Positions 16,947-25,492 are shown, counted from the first letter of the stretch. The stretch is DNA of 64,000 nt from Salinivenus lutea (GCA_002894685.1 NCRC01000002.1:62001-126000), one strand, 5' to 3'. Numbers and translations are program-made. The notes: generated by a model not told the origin, from the letters alone.

Positions 16947-18416
16947 TCAGTATTGCCGCGATCGGGGGGCGTCAGGGTAATTCCCGCCGGCCATGCGGAT
17001 CTCCCAGAACTGCGCCAGGGCGTCGGCCGCGTCCTTCTTGGTGGCGTCCTCGGCGTCCGTATCGTCGAGGTGGTTCAGGAACCGGTCGTTCCAGGGGCCG
17101 CGCACGAGCTTCACGTCGCCCCGCTGGGCGGCCGACGCCGGGGCCTGCCACCGGACCCACTTCGGGCCGGAGGGGCGGTGTCCCTCGACCGCGAAACCCT
17201 GAAGCACCTGTCGGGCAAGCGTTGAGATCTGCGACTTGCCGGCCTGGCCGGGCTCCTGTTCGATGTAGATCTTCGTCTCGCGGCCGTCCTGCTGGGCGAC
17301 ATTCTGGATTCGATCGTCGCGGGGGCCGGGGTCTTCCCTGAACATCCGGACGTCGAGGATGAACACAACGCCGTTCTTTTCGGCGGCCTTCACCCCGACC
17401 GTCCAGTCGGGGTCCGGGTTGTTTGGGGTCGGTGCGCTGCCGGCAAGGTCCCAGTGGCGGGACGGCCGCAGCCCGGACGGCACCTCTCGCGGGTCGACGA
17501 CTCCGAAGTCCTCCCGGTCGAACACATCTCCGTCCGCCACCTTCTTCAGCCAGTTGCCTCCGAGGAGCCGCCCCTTGTCGGCCGACTCCAGAGCCATCAG
17601 GTTGGCCAGATAGTTTGGGTTTTGCTCGAGGAGGAGCTGGTTGTCGTAGACGGATGCGGGGACGAAGCTGAAGCTCTTGACCAGGTCGGCCGGCCGCAGG
17701 TCCGGGACATCTTCGACGGCCGTCTTGAGGTAGGGCGCCCGCTCGATTACTGATTCCTCGGTCGGTCCCCAAACAAGCTCGTCGTCCTGGTCGCGCGCAA
17801 AATACCGCACCTTCCCGGCCCGCTCGTCGATCGGGAAGCCGTAGCTCTCCGCGTCCTCGTCGGTTTCGAGCCACCACCAGAGCATCTTGGTGAGCCAGTG
17901 GTCCGCGCCCTGGTCGGGTGGGTTTGTGCCGCCCCGGACGCGGGGCCTGATGCCGCACATCGACCGGTTGCGCGAGAGCATGTAGAAGAACTGCCCCCGA
18001 GTGAAGCTGGAGAGCTCGTCGAAGCCGATGTAGGCGATCTGTGAGCCCTTGTATTCCCGCTTCGTTTTTTCGTATTGCAGGTGGGCAAACCGGATCTGAG
18101 CGCCCGTGTCGAACGTGAACTTCAAGTCCGACTCGTTGATGGCGACGTCGGGGTGAGTATCCTGGTAGAGGCTTTGCGCCTCCTCCCAGATCCCGTCCTC
18201 GCCCTTGATCTCGGGATACGTTCGGCGGAAGATGACGGCCCCAAAGTCGGGATACTGGTCGACGTACTTGAGCGCGTCGAGGAGGAGGCCCCACGTTTTG
18301 CCTCCGCCAGCAGCTCCCCCGTAGATGCAGATGTCGGCCGGCGACCGCAGAAACGTCGTCTGCGGGCCGGGTTGCGGCCGAATGGCACCCTCCGGAATGT
18401 CGGCCTCTCGGATCAT
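16947..18416 (-). CDS. terL: Terminase large subunit
   Basis: A 489-residue DNA packaging motor. It has a Walker A motif at residues 33-41 (GGAAGGGKT), Walker B at about 127-134 (AYIGFDE) and a C-terminal RNase H-like nuclease domain with HWDLAGS and YIEQEPGQAGK. It cuts concatemeric phage DNA and pumps it into the procapsid through the portal encoded next. Its start overlaps the small subunit stop by four bases (ATGA type), which is typical of coupled terminase genes. Confidence 0.95.
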   Translation of the reverse strand: MIREADIPEGAIRPQPGPQTTFLRSPADICIYGGAAGGGKTWGLLLDALKYVDQYPDFGAVIFRRTYPEIKGEDGIWEEAQSLYQDTHPDVAINESDLKFTFDTGAQIRFAHLQYEKTKREYKGSQIAYIGFDELSSFTRGQFFYMLSRNRSMCGIRPRVRGGTNPPDQGADHWLTKMLWWWLETDEDAESYGFPIDERAGKVRYFARDQDDELVWGPTEESVIERAPYLKTAVEDVPDLRPADLVKSFSFVPASVYDNQLLLEQNPNYLANLMALESADKGRLLGGNWLKKVADGDVFDREDFGVVDPREVPSGLRPSRHWDLAGSAPTPNNPDPDWTVGVKAAEKNGVVFILDVRMFREDPGPRDDRIQNVAQQDGRETKIYIEQEPGQAGKSQISTLARQVLQGFAVEGHRPSGPKWVRWQAPASAAQRGDVKLVRGPWNDRFLNHLDDTDAEDATKKDAADALAQFWEIRMAGGNYPDAPRSRQY

Positions 18417-18964
18417 TCATCTGGCTCCTCGTCAGGTTCAGCGTCGCTGGAGCGGAGTGCTTCTTCGTCTTCCTCTTCCGGCACGAAGAAGGCCACGCCA
18501 CCCTGCTCTTCCGTCTCAATTGGTCCTCCGCCCTCGCCCATCAGCTCAAGCATTTGCGTGCTCGTGTACTTGCCGCCCGTCTCCTTTGCCATCTGCTCGA
18601 GCACATCTCGCATCTCCTCCAGCACATCGGCCCGGCCGAGCACGTTCTGGGAAGGGAGGTCCTCCAGGCTGTCCTTCAGGCGGTAGTACTGCTTCTCGAG
18701 CTCCCGCAGTCGGACAGACTTGTAAGACAGAGCAATCCCCTTCTGCTCCTCGAGGAAGTCCTCTCTCGTGTCCCAGAATAGGGTTTTCAGGTCTTCGGCC
18801 AACCCCTGCCCTTTCTGGTTCGTCGGGTCGTAGTGGGCAAGCTGCGACAGGTCGGCCTCCACCTCGTGCCGCTCTCGCAGTGCTTCCCGCACCTCGGACG
18901 GCCGGTCGAAGACCGCCAACCTCCTGACGACGAACCGCTTGTGTTTGGACTTGAGTCTGGCCAT
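18413..18964 (-). CDS. terS: Terminase small subunit
   Basis: A 183-residue protein directly before the large subunit with a four-base overlap. The N-terminal third is basic (RLKSKHKRFVVRRLAVF) and could bind DNA; the middle is coiled coil for oligomerisation, and the C-terminus is very acidic, as in many small terminases that recognise the packaging site and recruit the motor. The call rests on position and this layout. Confidence 0.75.
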   Translation of the reverse strand: MARLKSKHKRFVVRRLAVFDRPSEVREALRERHEVEADLSQLAHYDPTNQKGQGLAEDLKTLFWDTREDFLEEQKGIALSYKSVRLRELEKQYYRLKDSLEDLPSQNVLGRADVLEEMRDVLEQMAKETGGKYTSTQMLELMGEGGGPIETEEQGGVAFFVPEEEDEEALRSSDAEPDEEPDE

Positions 18965-19010
18965 GTGCTTTAGAATACTGCGGAAAACTGCAACTCCACC
19001 AGTAAAAAAA

Positions 19011-19646
19011 TCATCCCGTCACCGGCGCCCCACACCCACAGACGCCTCGCACAACGGCTTCGTCCGTGGACGGCCCCTTCTCGAAGGCAGTTCGGAGGTC
19101 TTTCAGCTCGTCACTATAGGCGCCGTAGCGGGCGACTTCATGGACGAACACCTCTGCATCGTGACCGGCAATCGTCCACTTCGGCCGCCCTGTCGCATCG
19201 GAGAATTCAGGGGTGCCGTATTCGTCGGTTTGCTGTGCGCAATGGCAGAGCTCGTGCTCAACGAGGGCACAGATGGCGCGGGCTCTCCCCTCCTCCAGGC
19301 AATTCGCCACGTACGGCTCGTAGAGGGTGATCAGGAAGTCGGGCGACTCTCCATCGAACCAGCCCCCAAACCACTTCGCCAACTGCTGCATCATGCGCCC
19401 CCGGTCCCACCCGTAGATTCCGTGTGGGGGCGGCTGCTCAGCTTTCCCGAGCACCCGCTGTCCACGCCGCTCGTACTCATGGCTGCTCCATAGTACAGCA
19501 ATCCGCGCATCGCGGAGGTGGGCGTGCCGATCGTGGGACAGGCCCCCTTCCTCGTCGATAAACGTCTCCCGCATCCATTCGGCCATGTCGGGGGCCGGCC
19601 GGAACCCACTTCCCTCCGTCTCCGATATGTCAGGGAGCGTGTTCAT
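19011..19646 (-). CDS. Putative phage zinc metallopeptidase (PhageMetallopep-like)
   Basis: A 211-residue protein with a zinc-binding HELCH motif (HExxH form) inside ICALVEHELCHCAQQ, followed by a downstream GHDAEVFVHEVARYG segment that can supply the third ligand. Phage proteins of the putative phage metallopeptidase family (PF18894) have this layout; their substrates are not known. It sits between terminase and a membrane protein at the end of the lysis block. Four cysteines at the C-terminus (VCGCGAPVTG region) are not explained. Confidence 0.75.
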   Translation of the reverse strand: MNTLPDISETEGSGFRPAPDMAEWMRETFIDEEGGLSHDRHAHLRDARIAVLWSSHEYERRGQRVLGKAEQPPPHGIYGWDRGRMMQQLAKWFGGWFDGESPDFLITLYEPYVANCLEEGRARAICALVEHELCHCAQQTDEYGTPEFSDATGRPKWTIAGHDAEVFVHEVARYGAYSDELKDLRTAFEKGPSTDEAVVRGVCGCGAPVTG

Positions 19647-19655
19647 GGGTGGGAG

Positions 19656-20267
19656 CTATAGCGGAAACGGTACGTCAATCCCTCCGGCGTGAAGGGCCAA
19701 CAGGCACCCTGCCATTCCCTGAGCGAGGCCGGCCAGGACATGCCAGAGAGAGTGCCACTTCGAGTGCACGGCCGTCCCCATTTGCAGCGCGACAGCCAGG
19801 AGAATGAGTGCCAGGCAGAAGAGCGTCCACTGCCATCCGACACTCCCCCACATGAGGCCGACGACAATCAGAGCTTGCAGGGCGATGGCTGGATTGCGGC
19901 GCACGTGGTCGCCGTGGCGCCACCACCAGGCCCAGGCGCCGAGTACCAACGGCACCAGAACGTACGGCGTGACGTCGTACGCCGCGTAGAGACTGAGCCC
20001 GACAAGGGCCCCCATGACCCATTGGATCGAGATCGCGTCTAGAAGCTGGGACCAGAGCACCCCGTCGCGGGTGGCATGGTAGGCGATAGACCCCGCGCCC
20101 TGTTGGACGAGAGCGTACGCCACGAGTCCGCCCAAAACCATTACGGCTGGAGCACGGGTCATCCCCGCCGCTCCTGCGACTGCCATCGCCACGATCCAGT
20201 AGATCGTGTTGGTGACTATCTCACCCGCCGAATGTGCTTCCGGAATGTCGATGTCAGCGATTCTCAT
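19656..20267 (-). CDS. Phage membrane protein, possibly holin-related
   Basis: A 203-residue, very hydrophobic protein with about six membrane segments (for example IYWIVAMAVAGAAGMT and VLVPLVLGAWAWWW). It is encoded in the lysis region, so a holin or anti-holin role is possible, but it is larger and has more segments than usual holins. Other roles such as membrane exclusion are possible. Not assigned to a family. Confidence 0.55.
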   Translation of the reverse strand: MRIADIDIPEAHSAGEIVTNTIYWIVAMAVAGAAGMTRAPAVMVLGGLVAYALVQQGAGSIAYHATRDGVLWSQLLDAISIQWVMGALVGLSLYAAYDVTPYVLVPLVLGAWAWWWRHGDHVRRNPAIALQALIVVGLMWGSVGWQWTLFCLALILLAVALQMGTAVHSKWHSLWHVLAGLAQGMAGCLLALHAGGIDVPFPL

Positions 20268-20298
20268 CGGGTAAACGGATACTTTGAGCGAGGGCTGC

Positions 20299-20523
20299 TT
20301 ATTCGGTGGGCGCCGGGGGATTGACGACGGTTGCCTCGACCGGTGAGCGACGGAGCTTTACGTGCGAAACCGAGCCCACCGAGACCTGCTCGTATGCCTT
20401 GTCGTCGACCAGCTGCCGCGGGGTGTCCTCGTGGGCACAGACGAACGCGTGTTGGGTCGGGAGCTCCCGGTTGCAAAAATCAACGGGGGTCGCCCTGTAG
20501 TGGTAGAGCGTGTAGTCGTCCAT
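20299..20523 (-). CDS. Small phage protein, unknown function
   Basis: A 74-residue frame from the ATG at 20521-20523 (MDDYTLYHYRATPVDFC). It has two cysteines, mixed charges and a proline-rich C-terminus. It is two bases downstream of the spanin-like gene, in the same direction. Not recognised. A weak copy of the dispersed element (20356-20369, 11 of 14) lies inside. Confidence 0.5.
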   Translation of the reverse strand: MDDYTLYHYRATPVDFCNRELPTQHAFVCAHEDTPRQLVDDKAYEQVSVGSVSHVKLRRSPVEATVVNPPAPTE

Positions 20524-20525
20524 GG

Positions 20526-21134
20526 CTACCAGGGGAGTATGGTGGTGAAGGTGCGAATGAGGTAGAACACCACTCCGATCACGACCAGCCCGCCAATCCA
20601 GGCGAGTCGGGTCGTGAAGGTTGACCAAAGCCCTTTTTCTTCTTCCGGGACCCGGGCCTGCACCTGACGCTCCTGCGGGCGGCCACGAACCTGAGCGTCC
20701 GGATATACCCGAACCGTGTCCCGAACGGTGTCGGACCGGGGCCGGCGCTGCCCGTATCGGGCGGCCTGTTTTTGCGGCTGAATGTCGAGCGCTTCGCCGA
20801 AACTCGGGAGTTCATACCTGTCGGTTAAGGTTCGACCTCCAACCTGGTATTGAAGCGTGACGTCGGGGTCGTCCGTCCGGCGATCGACCGTGAGGCGTTG
20901 CATGCGGAGCGTCGGGCCCGGCAGCGTGTCGCGGTGGATCTGCACTTCAATCGGCTGGGTTGGCACGCCGCGGTCGGGGACCGGCGGAAGGGACGGTAGC
21001 TGGAGCGTATCCGTCTGCGATCGAGTCGTGGGCGAGGGGGCCGGCACCGTCACCTGGCGCGTGGCCTGCCCGCTGCAGCCGACGAGGGCGGCGCATACGA
21101 CCGCAAGGAAAATGGTGGTCACCAGGCTACGCAT
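20526..21134 (-). CDS. Candidate unimolecular spanin (lipoprotein with C-terminal membrane segment)
   Basis: A 202-residue protein from the ATG at 21132-21134. The N-terminus is a lipoprotein signal with lipobox ALVGC (Cys20). The middle is Pro/Arg/Gln-rich and could span the periplasm. The last 30 residues hold one membrane segment (LAWIGGLVVIGVVFYLI) near the C-terminus. A lipidated N-terminus in the outer membrane plus a C-terminal inner-membrane anchor is the layout of u-spanins such as phage T1 gp11, which fuse the two membranes at lysis. The neighbours are a small gene and the membrane-bound endolysin. Function is inferred from layout only. Confidence 0.65.
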   Translation of the reverse strand: MRSLVTTIFLAVVCAALVGCSGQATRQVTVPAPSPTTRSQTDTLQLPSLPPVPDRGVPTQPIEVQIHRDTLPGPTLRMQRLTVDRRTDDPDVTLQYQVGGRTLTDRYELPSFGEALDIQPQKQAARYGQRRPRSDTVRDTVRVYPDAQVRGRPQERQVQARVPEEEKGLWSTFTTRLAWIGGLVVIGVVFYLIRTFTTILPW

Positions 21135-21351
21135 CCGAATGTCGGGGCACCTCGTGGTCACGGCAGGCAATTTGCGTTTCTGCGATAGCGATTTGTGTGT
21201 CCTCTATGGTCTCGTAGGCGCGCCCGGCCCGGGCGAGCACATCCCCCCGGTGGTCCAGTAGCGTCCAGGTATAGCCTTTCGCTCCGGGCACCTCATCGAT
21301 CACAAACCCGGTCTCGGGATCCGTTTCGGACTCCTCGGTCCTGCGTTGCAT
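21127..21351 (-). CDS. Small protein, DUF1508/YegP-like
   Basis: A 74-residue protein from the ATG at 21349-21351; a TTG at 21370-21372 would add seven residues. The core (YTWTLLDHRGDVLARAG, then TIEDTQIAI) resembles the short beta-hairpin repeat of DUF1508 proteins, which are usually stress-related and of unknown activity. It overlaps the spanin-like gene by eight bases and is part of the lysis block. Confidence in the family is modest. Confidence 0.5.
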   Translation of the reverse strand: MQRRTEESETDPETGFVIDEVPGAKGYTWTLLDHRGDVLARAGRAYETIEDTQIAIAETQIACRDHEVPRHSDA

Positions 21352-21389
21352 TCGGGATGGGTCGGTTGGCAACAGTCAGCGAGGATGCT

Positions 21390-22172
21390 CTACCCCGTCG
21401 GCGTGAAGGCGACGATCCGGAAGTAGCTGCCCGGCCGGATGCATCGATCCCGGGGCCACACGCCGTCTCCGTCGCGCTGCGGGCCGGCGTCTCCGGGGCT
21501 CGTGTTGCCCTCCACCGTCCGGCCGCACTGCTCGTGCCATCCACGCACGATGCCGATATGGCCTCTCCAGGTGTCCCCTCGTCTCCAGATGGCGAGCGCC
21601 CCGTCGGGCACGTCGGCGGTGCCCCGCAGGACGCGTTTCGCCTGGACGGAGCGATCGGTGATGTAGTCGGTGGCCGCTGCGCTTCGGACGTCTGGCCGCT
21701 TTGCCAGCGCCTCGTCCAACATTTTGCGCGCAAAACCGGCGCACCAGCTGTACCCGTCGGAAAGGTTCACGCTGGCCATGTAGGCCTCGATGCGTTCGCC
21801 CTCATTCGATCCGGGTGGGGATTCGGTCGTCCCAATCTCCTGCAGGGCCGAGTCGACCACGGCGGGGCGGTCCGGGGGCGTCGGGCAGGGCTGGCCGGTG
21901 GCGACGGCCGGCGCCAAAAGCAGAGCGAGGGCAAGCAATGTGACGGCGACCGCGACATTCCCCTCCTTGAGCTCGCCGATTGTGTCGATCCCCTCGAGGA
22001 GGTACCGATCGAGCCCTTCGAACAGGAGAAGGATGATGGCCACCTTCAGGAGGGCGGCCGCGAAGGCGCTGAAGGCGACGGCGCTCGTAAAGGTGTAGGC
22101 CACGGCCCCGGTCGAAAGAGCCGCGAGGCCAACGATAAACGCGACGCGCTTGGTGATGAGACGGCTCAGCAT
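21390..22172 (-). CDS. Membrane-anchored CHAP-type endolysin
   Basis: A 260-residue protein joining an N-terminal membrane part (segments at about residues 10-28, 31-53 and 72-92) to a C-terminal cysteine amidase/peptidase domain. The catalytic set can be seen as Cys144 (GYSWCAGF), His205 (GHIGIV) and Glu221/Asn223 (VEGNTS), the CHAP arrangement. It should cleave cell-wall peptides or amide bonds. Three membrane segments are unusual for an endolysin and suggest a holin-endolysin fusion or a signal-arrest-type anchor. It sits between the Rz-like and spanin-like genes. Confidence 0.8.
   Translation of the reverse strand: MLSRLITKRVAFIVGLAALSTGAVAYTFTSAVAFSAFAAALLKVAIILLLFEGLDRYLLEGIDTIGELKEGNVAVAVTLLALALLLAPAVATGQPCPTPPDRPAVVDSALQEIGTTESPPGSNEGERIEAYMASVNLSDGYSWCAGFARKMLDEALAKRPDVRSAAATDYITDRSVQAKRVLRGTADVPDGALAIWRRGDTWRGHIGIVRGWHEQCGRTVEGNTSPGDAGPQRDGDGVWPRDRCIRPGSYFRIVAFTPTG
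21722..21735. repeat. Dispersed 14-bp element, perfect palindrome, in endolysin gene
   Basis: TTTTGCGCGCAAAA, encoding the FARKM segment after the catalytic cysteine. Confidence 0.8.
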
Positions 22173-22177
22173 GGCGG

Positions 22178-22564
22178 TTATTCGTCGTTGAGCGGATTTG
22201 TCGAGAGGTCCGATGGCCCGTCGGTCCCGAAGGGCAGCTCCGATACCTGGAAATCGTCGGGGTCTAGCGCCTCCATCCCCTGCTCTTCGCGGAGTCGGTT
22301 CAACTCGCGCACCAGGAGCTCGACACGGCGCGCGAGGACTTCATTGCGTAACTCGGCGCGGACCCGGGCCCGTTGCTCTTGCTGTAGGTCACTTTCGAGC
22401 TGATTTACACGTTGGCGAAGAGCCCCCACCTGAGCCATCAGGTCGTCTCGAAACTCTGCCTGGGCACCTTTTCGAAGGCCCGCGTAGTCGATGATGTATT
22501 CGGCAATCTTCCAGATCGCGCCCCCTCCCAATGCGGCAAAGATGATTTTTAGCGTTGTGGACAT
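22178..22564 (-). CDS. Small membrane coiled-coil protein (Rz-like or holin candidate)
   Basis: A 128-residue protein with one N-terminal membrane segment (LKIIFAALGGGAIWKIAEYI) and a long charged coiled coil (residues about 35-95), then an acidic tail. This single-anchor plus coil layout is typical of i-spanins (Rz) and some holins. It is the first gene of the lysis block after a terminator at 22580-22633, five bases upstream of the endolysin. Confidence 0.6.
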   Translation of the reverse strand: MSTTLKIIFAALGGGAIWKIAEYIIDYAGLRKGAQAEFRDDLMAQVGALRQRVNQLESDLQQEQRARVRAELRNEVLARRVELLVRELNRLREEQGMEALDPDDFQVSELPFGTDGPSDLSTNPLNDE

Positions 22565-22579
22565 CGGCGGTCAGGTGCG

Positions 22580-22633
22580 TGGAAATAGAAAACGGGCGCC
22601 CTGACAGCCATGAGACTCTGTCGGAGCGCCCGT
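22580..22633 (-). terminator. Rho-independent terminator before the lysis block
   Basis: On the minus strand, arms 22618-22633 and 22592-22607 form a stem with core GACGGGCGC/GCGCCCGT, followed by TTTTCTATTT. It separates replication-side genes from lysis and late genes. Confidence 0.8.
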
Positions 22634-22676
22634 CATCAACGGGTAGGGTCGAAATGTCGAAGGTCAGGGAGGGCAG

Positions 22677-22883
22677 TCAGCCCTTCTTCGAATGTCGGTA
22701 CGAATCGGGTGCGTTGAAGCGCCGAACGTGGTGGTCCCCCTGGCCGGCCGTTTGGACGAGAAGTGTGGCCCCGGGGCCGCCGCGCTCGTACTGTTCAGCC
22801 AGTTCCTGGAGGACATCCTCCACCAGGGGACGCGGGAGGCGTCGCAGCGCCTCGAGGGTGTCGTCGTCGAATGTCGTGCTCAT
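22677..22883 (-). CDS. Small phage protein, unknown function
   Basis: A 68-residue frame from the ATG at 22881-22883 (MSTTFDDDTLEALRRLP). Its first half is helical and acidic (LPRPLVEDVLQELAEQY); the C-terminus is basic. It is the last gene before the terminator. Not recognised. Confidence 0.5.
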   Translation of the reverse strand: MSTTFDDDTLEALRRLPRPLVEDVLQELAEQYERGGPGATLLVQTAGQGDHHVRRFNAPDSYRHSKKG

Positions 22884-22954
22884 GTGTAAAGGACTGCCGC
22901 CCAGGGCAGCACCCTCTATACTACCGTTCGCACGGGGTGATTCGCAAGCGGCCT

Positions 22955-23215
22955 TCACATCTGTGGGTGCGCTGGCTTGAGATCGTCCCGATGGGTAAGG
23001 TCGGCGCCGCACTCCGGGCACCAGTGCTCGTGGCCGGCGCCCTTGCAACGGTCGCAGGTGCGCCACACCGGCCCGGTTGACGGGTAGAGGACCGGATCCT
23101 TTTCACTGACGTCGTACCGCCCGTTCTGGCAGTCGATACTCGTGCATCTTTGCCAGCGGGTCGGGTGGTGGCCGCATTCAGGGCAGGGTCGTGGGTCAAA
23201 CCGGAAATCGGGCAT
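22955..23215 (-). CDS. Small zinc-ribbon protein
   Basis: An 86-residue protein with four Cys pairs: CPECGHH, C-x4-C (CTSIDC), CDRCKG and CPECGAD. This suggests two treble-clef or ribbon folds, perhaps binding nucleic acid, as in DnaJ-type zinc domains. Two bases separate it from the upstream gene. No further function is clear. Confidence 0.65.
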   Translation of the reverse strand: MPDFRFDPRPCPECGHHPTRWQRCTSIDCQNGRYDVSEKDPVLYPSTGPVWRTCDRCKGAGHEHWCPECGADLTHRDDLKPAHPQM

Positions 23216-23217
23216 GG

Positions 23218-23427
23218 CTACTCGGTTACTTCAATGGAATCAACGTGTCGATAGCGCCTCTGACTACCTCCCGTCTCCACTTCAACGGTTGGATATGCGA
23301 CGCCCGTCACTGTACCTATCTCAGTGAATACCCCCTCTTTATAGGGGACCCGAACCTTTACTCGCTGGCCGAGGAGCGAGCCACTAAGGGCAGCCGTTCG
23401 GCGACGGATGGAGGCGGTATCAGGCAT
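23218..23427 (-). CDS. Small phage protein, probable beta-barrel (SH3/KOW-like)
   Basis: A 69-residue protein from the ATG at 23425-23427 (MPDTASIRRRTAALSG). The pattern GQRVKVRVPYKEGVFTEIG followed by VTGVAYPTVEVETGG resembles a small SH3/KOW-type barrel. A TTG start lying inside the dispersed element was rejected in favour of the ATG, which is 9 bp after the element. Function unknown. Confidence 0.55.
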   Translation of the reverse strand: MPDTASIRRRTAALSGSLLGQRVKVRVPYKEGVFTEIGTVTGVAYPTVEVETGGSQRRYRHVDSIEVTE

Positions 23428-23436
23428 CGTCAGGTC

Positions 23437-23450
23437 TTTTGCGTGCAAAA
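23437..23450 (-). repeat. Dispersed oriented 14-bp element after the parB-like gene
   Basis: In the gene direction it reads TTTTGCACGCAAAA (part of a 16-base near-palindrome 23436-23451), 8 bp after the ParB-like stop codon and 9 bp before the next start codon. Confidence 0.9.
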
Positions 23451-23458
23451 GAGTTGTC

Positions 23459-25492
23459 CTACGCAGCCTGCGGCTCCAACCGCCGCTCGATTTCCTTCTG
23501 CGCCGCCTGCCAAACCGTCTCCGGAAAGTCCTCCTTAGTCACCCTCTTCGACCGCCGGCGCATCTCTTTCGCGATCTCCTCGCGGCGCCACCGCTCCTGG
23601 CGGACGTCTGCGATGCGATAGGCGACGTACAGGCTCGCGATCGAAGCCTCCTCGGCCGCCTCCTGGTCCCACATCGACTCTGGGTCGTCGCAGTGGACGA
23701 GGGCGTCGACCTGGCCGGGGTGGACGTGGCCGACGGGGGAGCTTTTCGCGAGCGCTCGGGAACGGGCCTCCTGAAGTGCGTCAGCAGGAGTCGCTGCGCC
23801 GGTGACTTCGTACGTCTCATCGCCATCATGAAGTCGAGCGTAGTACCCCCTTTCTCCTACCCCGACCTGCCAGCCCAAGGAATCCCCCTCAACTGCGTCG
23901 ATCAACATTGGCAGGTGGGCCGGATGGTCGGCGGGCGTCCCGTCCCCGCTGGATGACGCTACATGCCTTTCATCGGACGTCCTCTCCGCCTCGTCATCTG
24001 CTGCCGCATCGTCGACCGCATCATTGCCCGAACCGTCCACGGCTCGTGGCTCTTTTGGCTGTCCCTCTTGAACTCCAGACTCATCAGGTGCACGCCCATC
24101 CGCCCGTGCTCCGGCATACGCTCCACCATCAGCCGGCGCATCTTCTTCGTCAGTGGTTTCATCTGCATCAGTCTGGTCGGTTTGGGTGGATGGATTTGGT
24201 TTGATACCTGCAGCTTTCTTGATGGCCTGGTCGAGATCCATCGTGCGGACGTTTTCCAAGCGGTCCCGTAGCCACTTCGGGGCAGACTTGATGACCTCTT
24301 CGGCATCGAGACTCACCTCACCATCGACCTCTACGCGATCTGTGATCTCGACGCGTATCTTCCGAGCACGCGCCTTGTGACCGTTCCGTGCCGTTGGGCT
24401 TTGGTACCCACGCAAGATCTGGTGGGCAGCAACCAGGTCTCCCAATGCAAAAATTCCGCTGGAGTAGTCCACCTTCGTAGAAGGAGGCTCAATCAGAGAC
24501 CGTAGATAGACCGCTGAAACACGCTCGTAGTCGAGGACGCCGGCCTTCTGAGCGGCAAGAGCCTTCTCCCTGACGCGGTGAACATCGGTTTCCTCACCGT
24601 CACGAGTAGTGCATGGCTGTCCTTCTTCCACCCCGCAGAATGCACAGGGAAGATCGGTGGGGTCATCCGGCTTCGCCTCACTCGCACTTTCCTCATCCTC
24701 ACTGGGGTCACTGTCCAACTCAGCCTCGACTCGCTCGACAAAGTCCGTCAACTCCCGGGTCCGGTCCCGAATGCCGTCAGACGTCAAACCACCACGAACC
24801 GCCTGCTGCACCATCGTCCCGGGCTTCAGGTCGACGTTCACCTGCTCCACGAGGTCCCCGTGCTCGTCCTCAACGGCGAACGCAGTGGCGAGCGCCAGTC
24901 CCTGCCGTACCGACAGGTCGCCCTCGTGGACATGCTCCTGGACATAGCGGGGCAGATGAAGGAGCCGGCGGCGATTTGACACCCAGGACGGGCTCTTCCC
25001 GCCGAAGGCCTCCCCGATCTCCGGGTTGTGGCGGCCAGCCTCGGCGTGCTCCTTGATCAACCGCGCCTCCTCGATCGGGGACAGCTCCTCCCGCTGGACG
25101 TTCTCGATCGTCACGAGGTCGAGCATTTCCGTGCCATCGATCCGCTGCAGGTCGACCGGGACATACCCGGGCACTAGGCCGGCGGCCTCGAGGTCGGCAT
25201 CCGTCACCGTGTCGTCCATATTGAGGTGGCGCACGGCCTCGATGCGGCGGTGCCCACTGGCGAGCTCGACGATCGCCAATTGATCTTCCTCCAGGTACCA
25301 CTCCCCATCGTGGGCCTCGGTGTACTCGCTGTAGGACGGCTGCTCGCCATCTACAAGGAGGCGGCCCTCCGGCAGCTGGCGGAGTCCGTGCTCGAGGATG
25401 GACTCGGCGAGGCGCTCCACGTCGCCGATGTCAAGACGAGACTGGTGCGGATTCGATCTGATCTGGTCGAGAGGGACATATGTTTTGCTCAT
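23459..25492 (-). CDS. Large ParB-like DNA-binding protein
   Basis: A 677-residue protein. Residues 1-110 form a ParB/Spo0J-type N-terminal domain (VPLDQIRSNPHQSR at the start, ELASGHRRIEAVRHL as the nucleotide-binding GHRR box). A KorB/ParB-like helix-turn-helix follows (SPIEEARLIKEHA, then GGKSPSWVSNRRRLLHL). A small zinc-binding motif CAFCGVEEGQPC lies near residue 285. The C-terminal half is acidic and low complexity, then a final helical domain. It may act in prophage partition, replication or gene control. It is the best phage-encoded candidate, beside the repressor and the Arc-like protein, to bind the dispersed element. Confidence 0.85.
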   Translation of the reverse strand: MSKTYVPLDQIRSNPHQSRLDIGDVERLAESILEHGLRQLPEGRLLVDGEQPSYSEYTEAHDGEWYLEEDQLAIVELASGHRRIEAVRHLNMDDTVTDADLEAAGLVPGYVPVDLQRIDGTEMLDLVTIENVQREELSPIEEARLIKEHAEAGRHNPEIGEAFGGKSPSWVSNRRRLLHLPRYVQEHVHEGDLSVRQGLALATAFAVEDEHGDLVEQVNVDLKPGTMVQQAVRGGLTSDGIRDRTRELTDFVERVEAELDSDPSEDEESASEAKPDDPTDLPCAFCGVEEGQPCTTRDGEETDVHRVREKALAAQKAGVLDYERVSAVYLRSLIEPPSTKVDYSSGIFALGDLVAAHQILRGYQSPTARNGHKARARKIRVEITDRVEVDGEVSLDAEEVIKSAPKWLRDRLENVRTMDLDQAIKKAAGIKPNPSTQTDQTDADETTDEEDAPADGGAYAGARADGRAPDESGVQEGQPKEPRAVDGSGNDAVDDAAADDEAERTSDERHVASSSGDGTPADHPAHLPMLIDAVEGDSLGWQVGVGERGYYARLHDGDETYEVTGAATPADALQEARSRALAKSSPVGHVHPGQVDALVHCDDPESMWDQEAAEEASIASLYVAYRIADVRQERWRREEIAKEMRRRSKRVTKEDFPETVWQAAQKEIERRLEPQAA

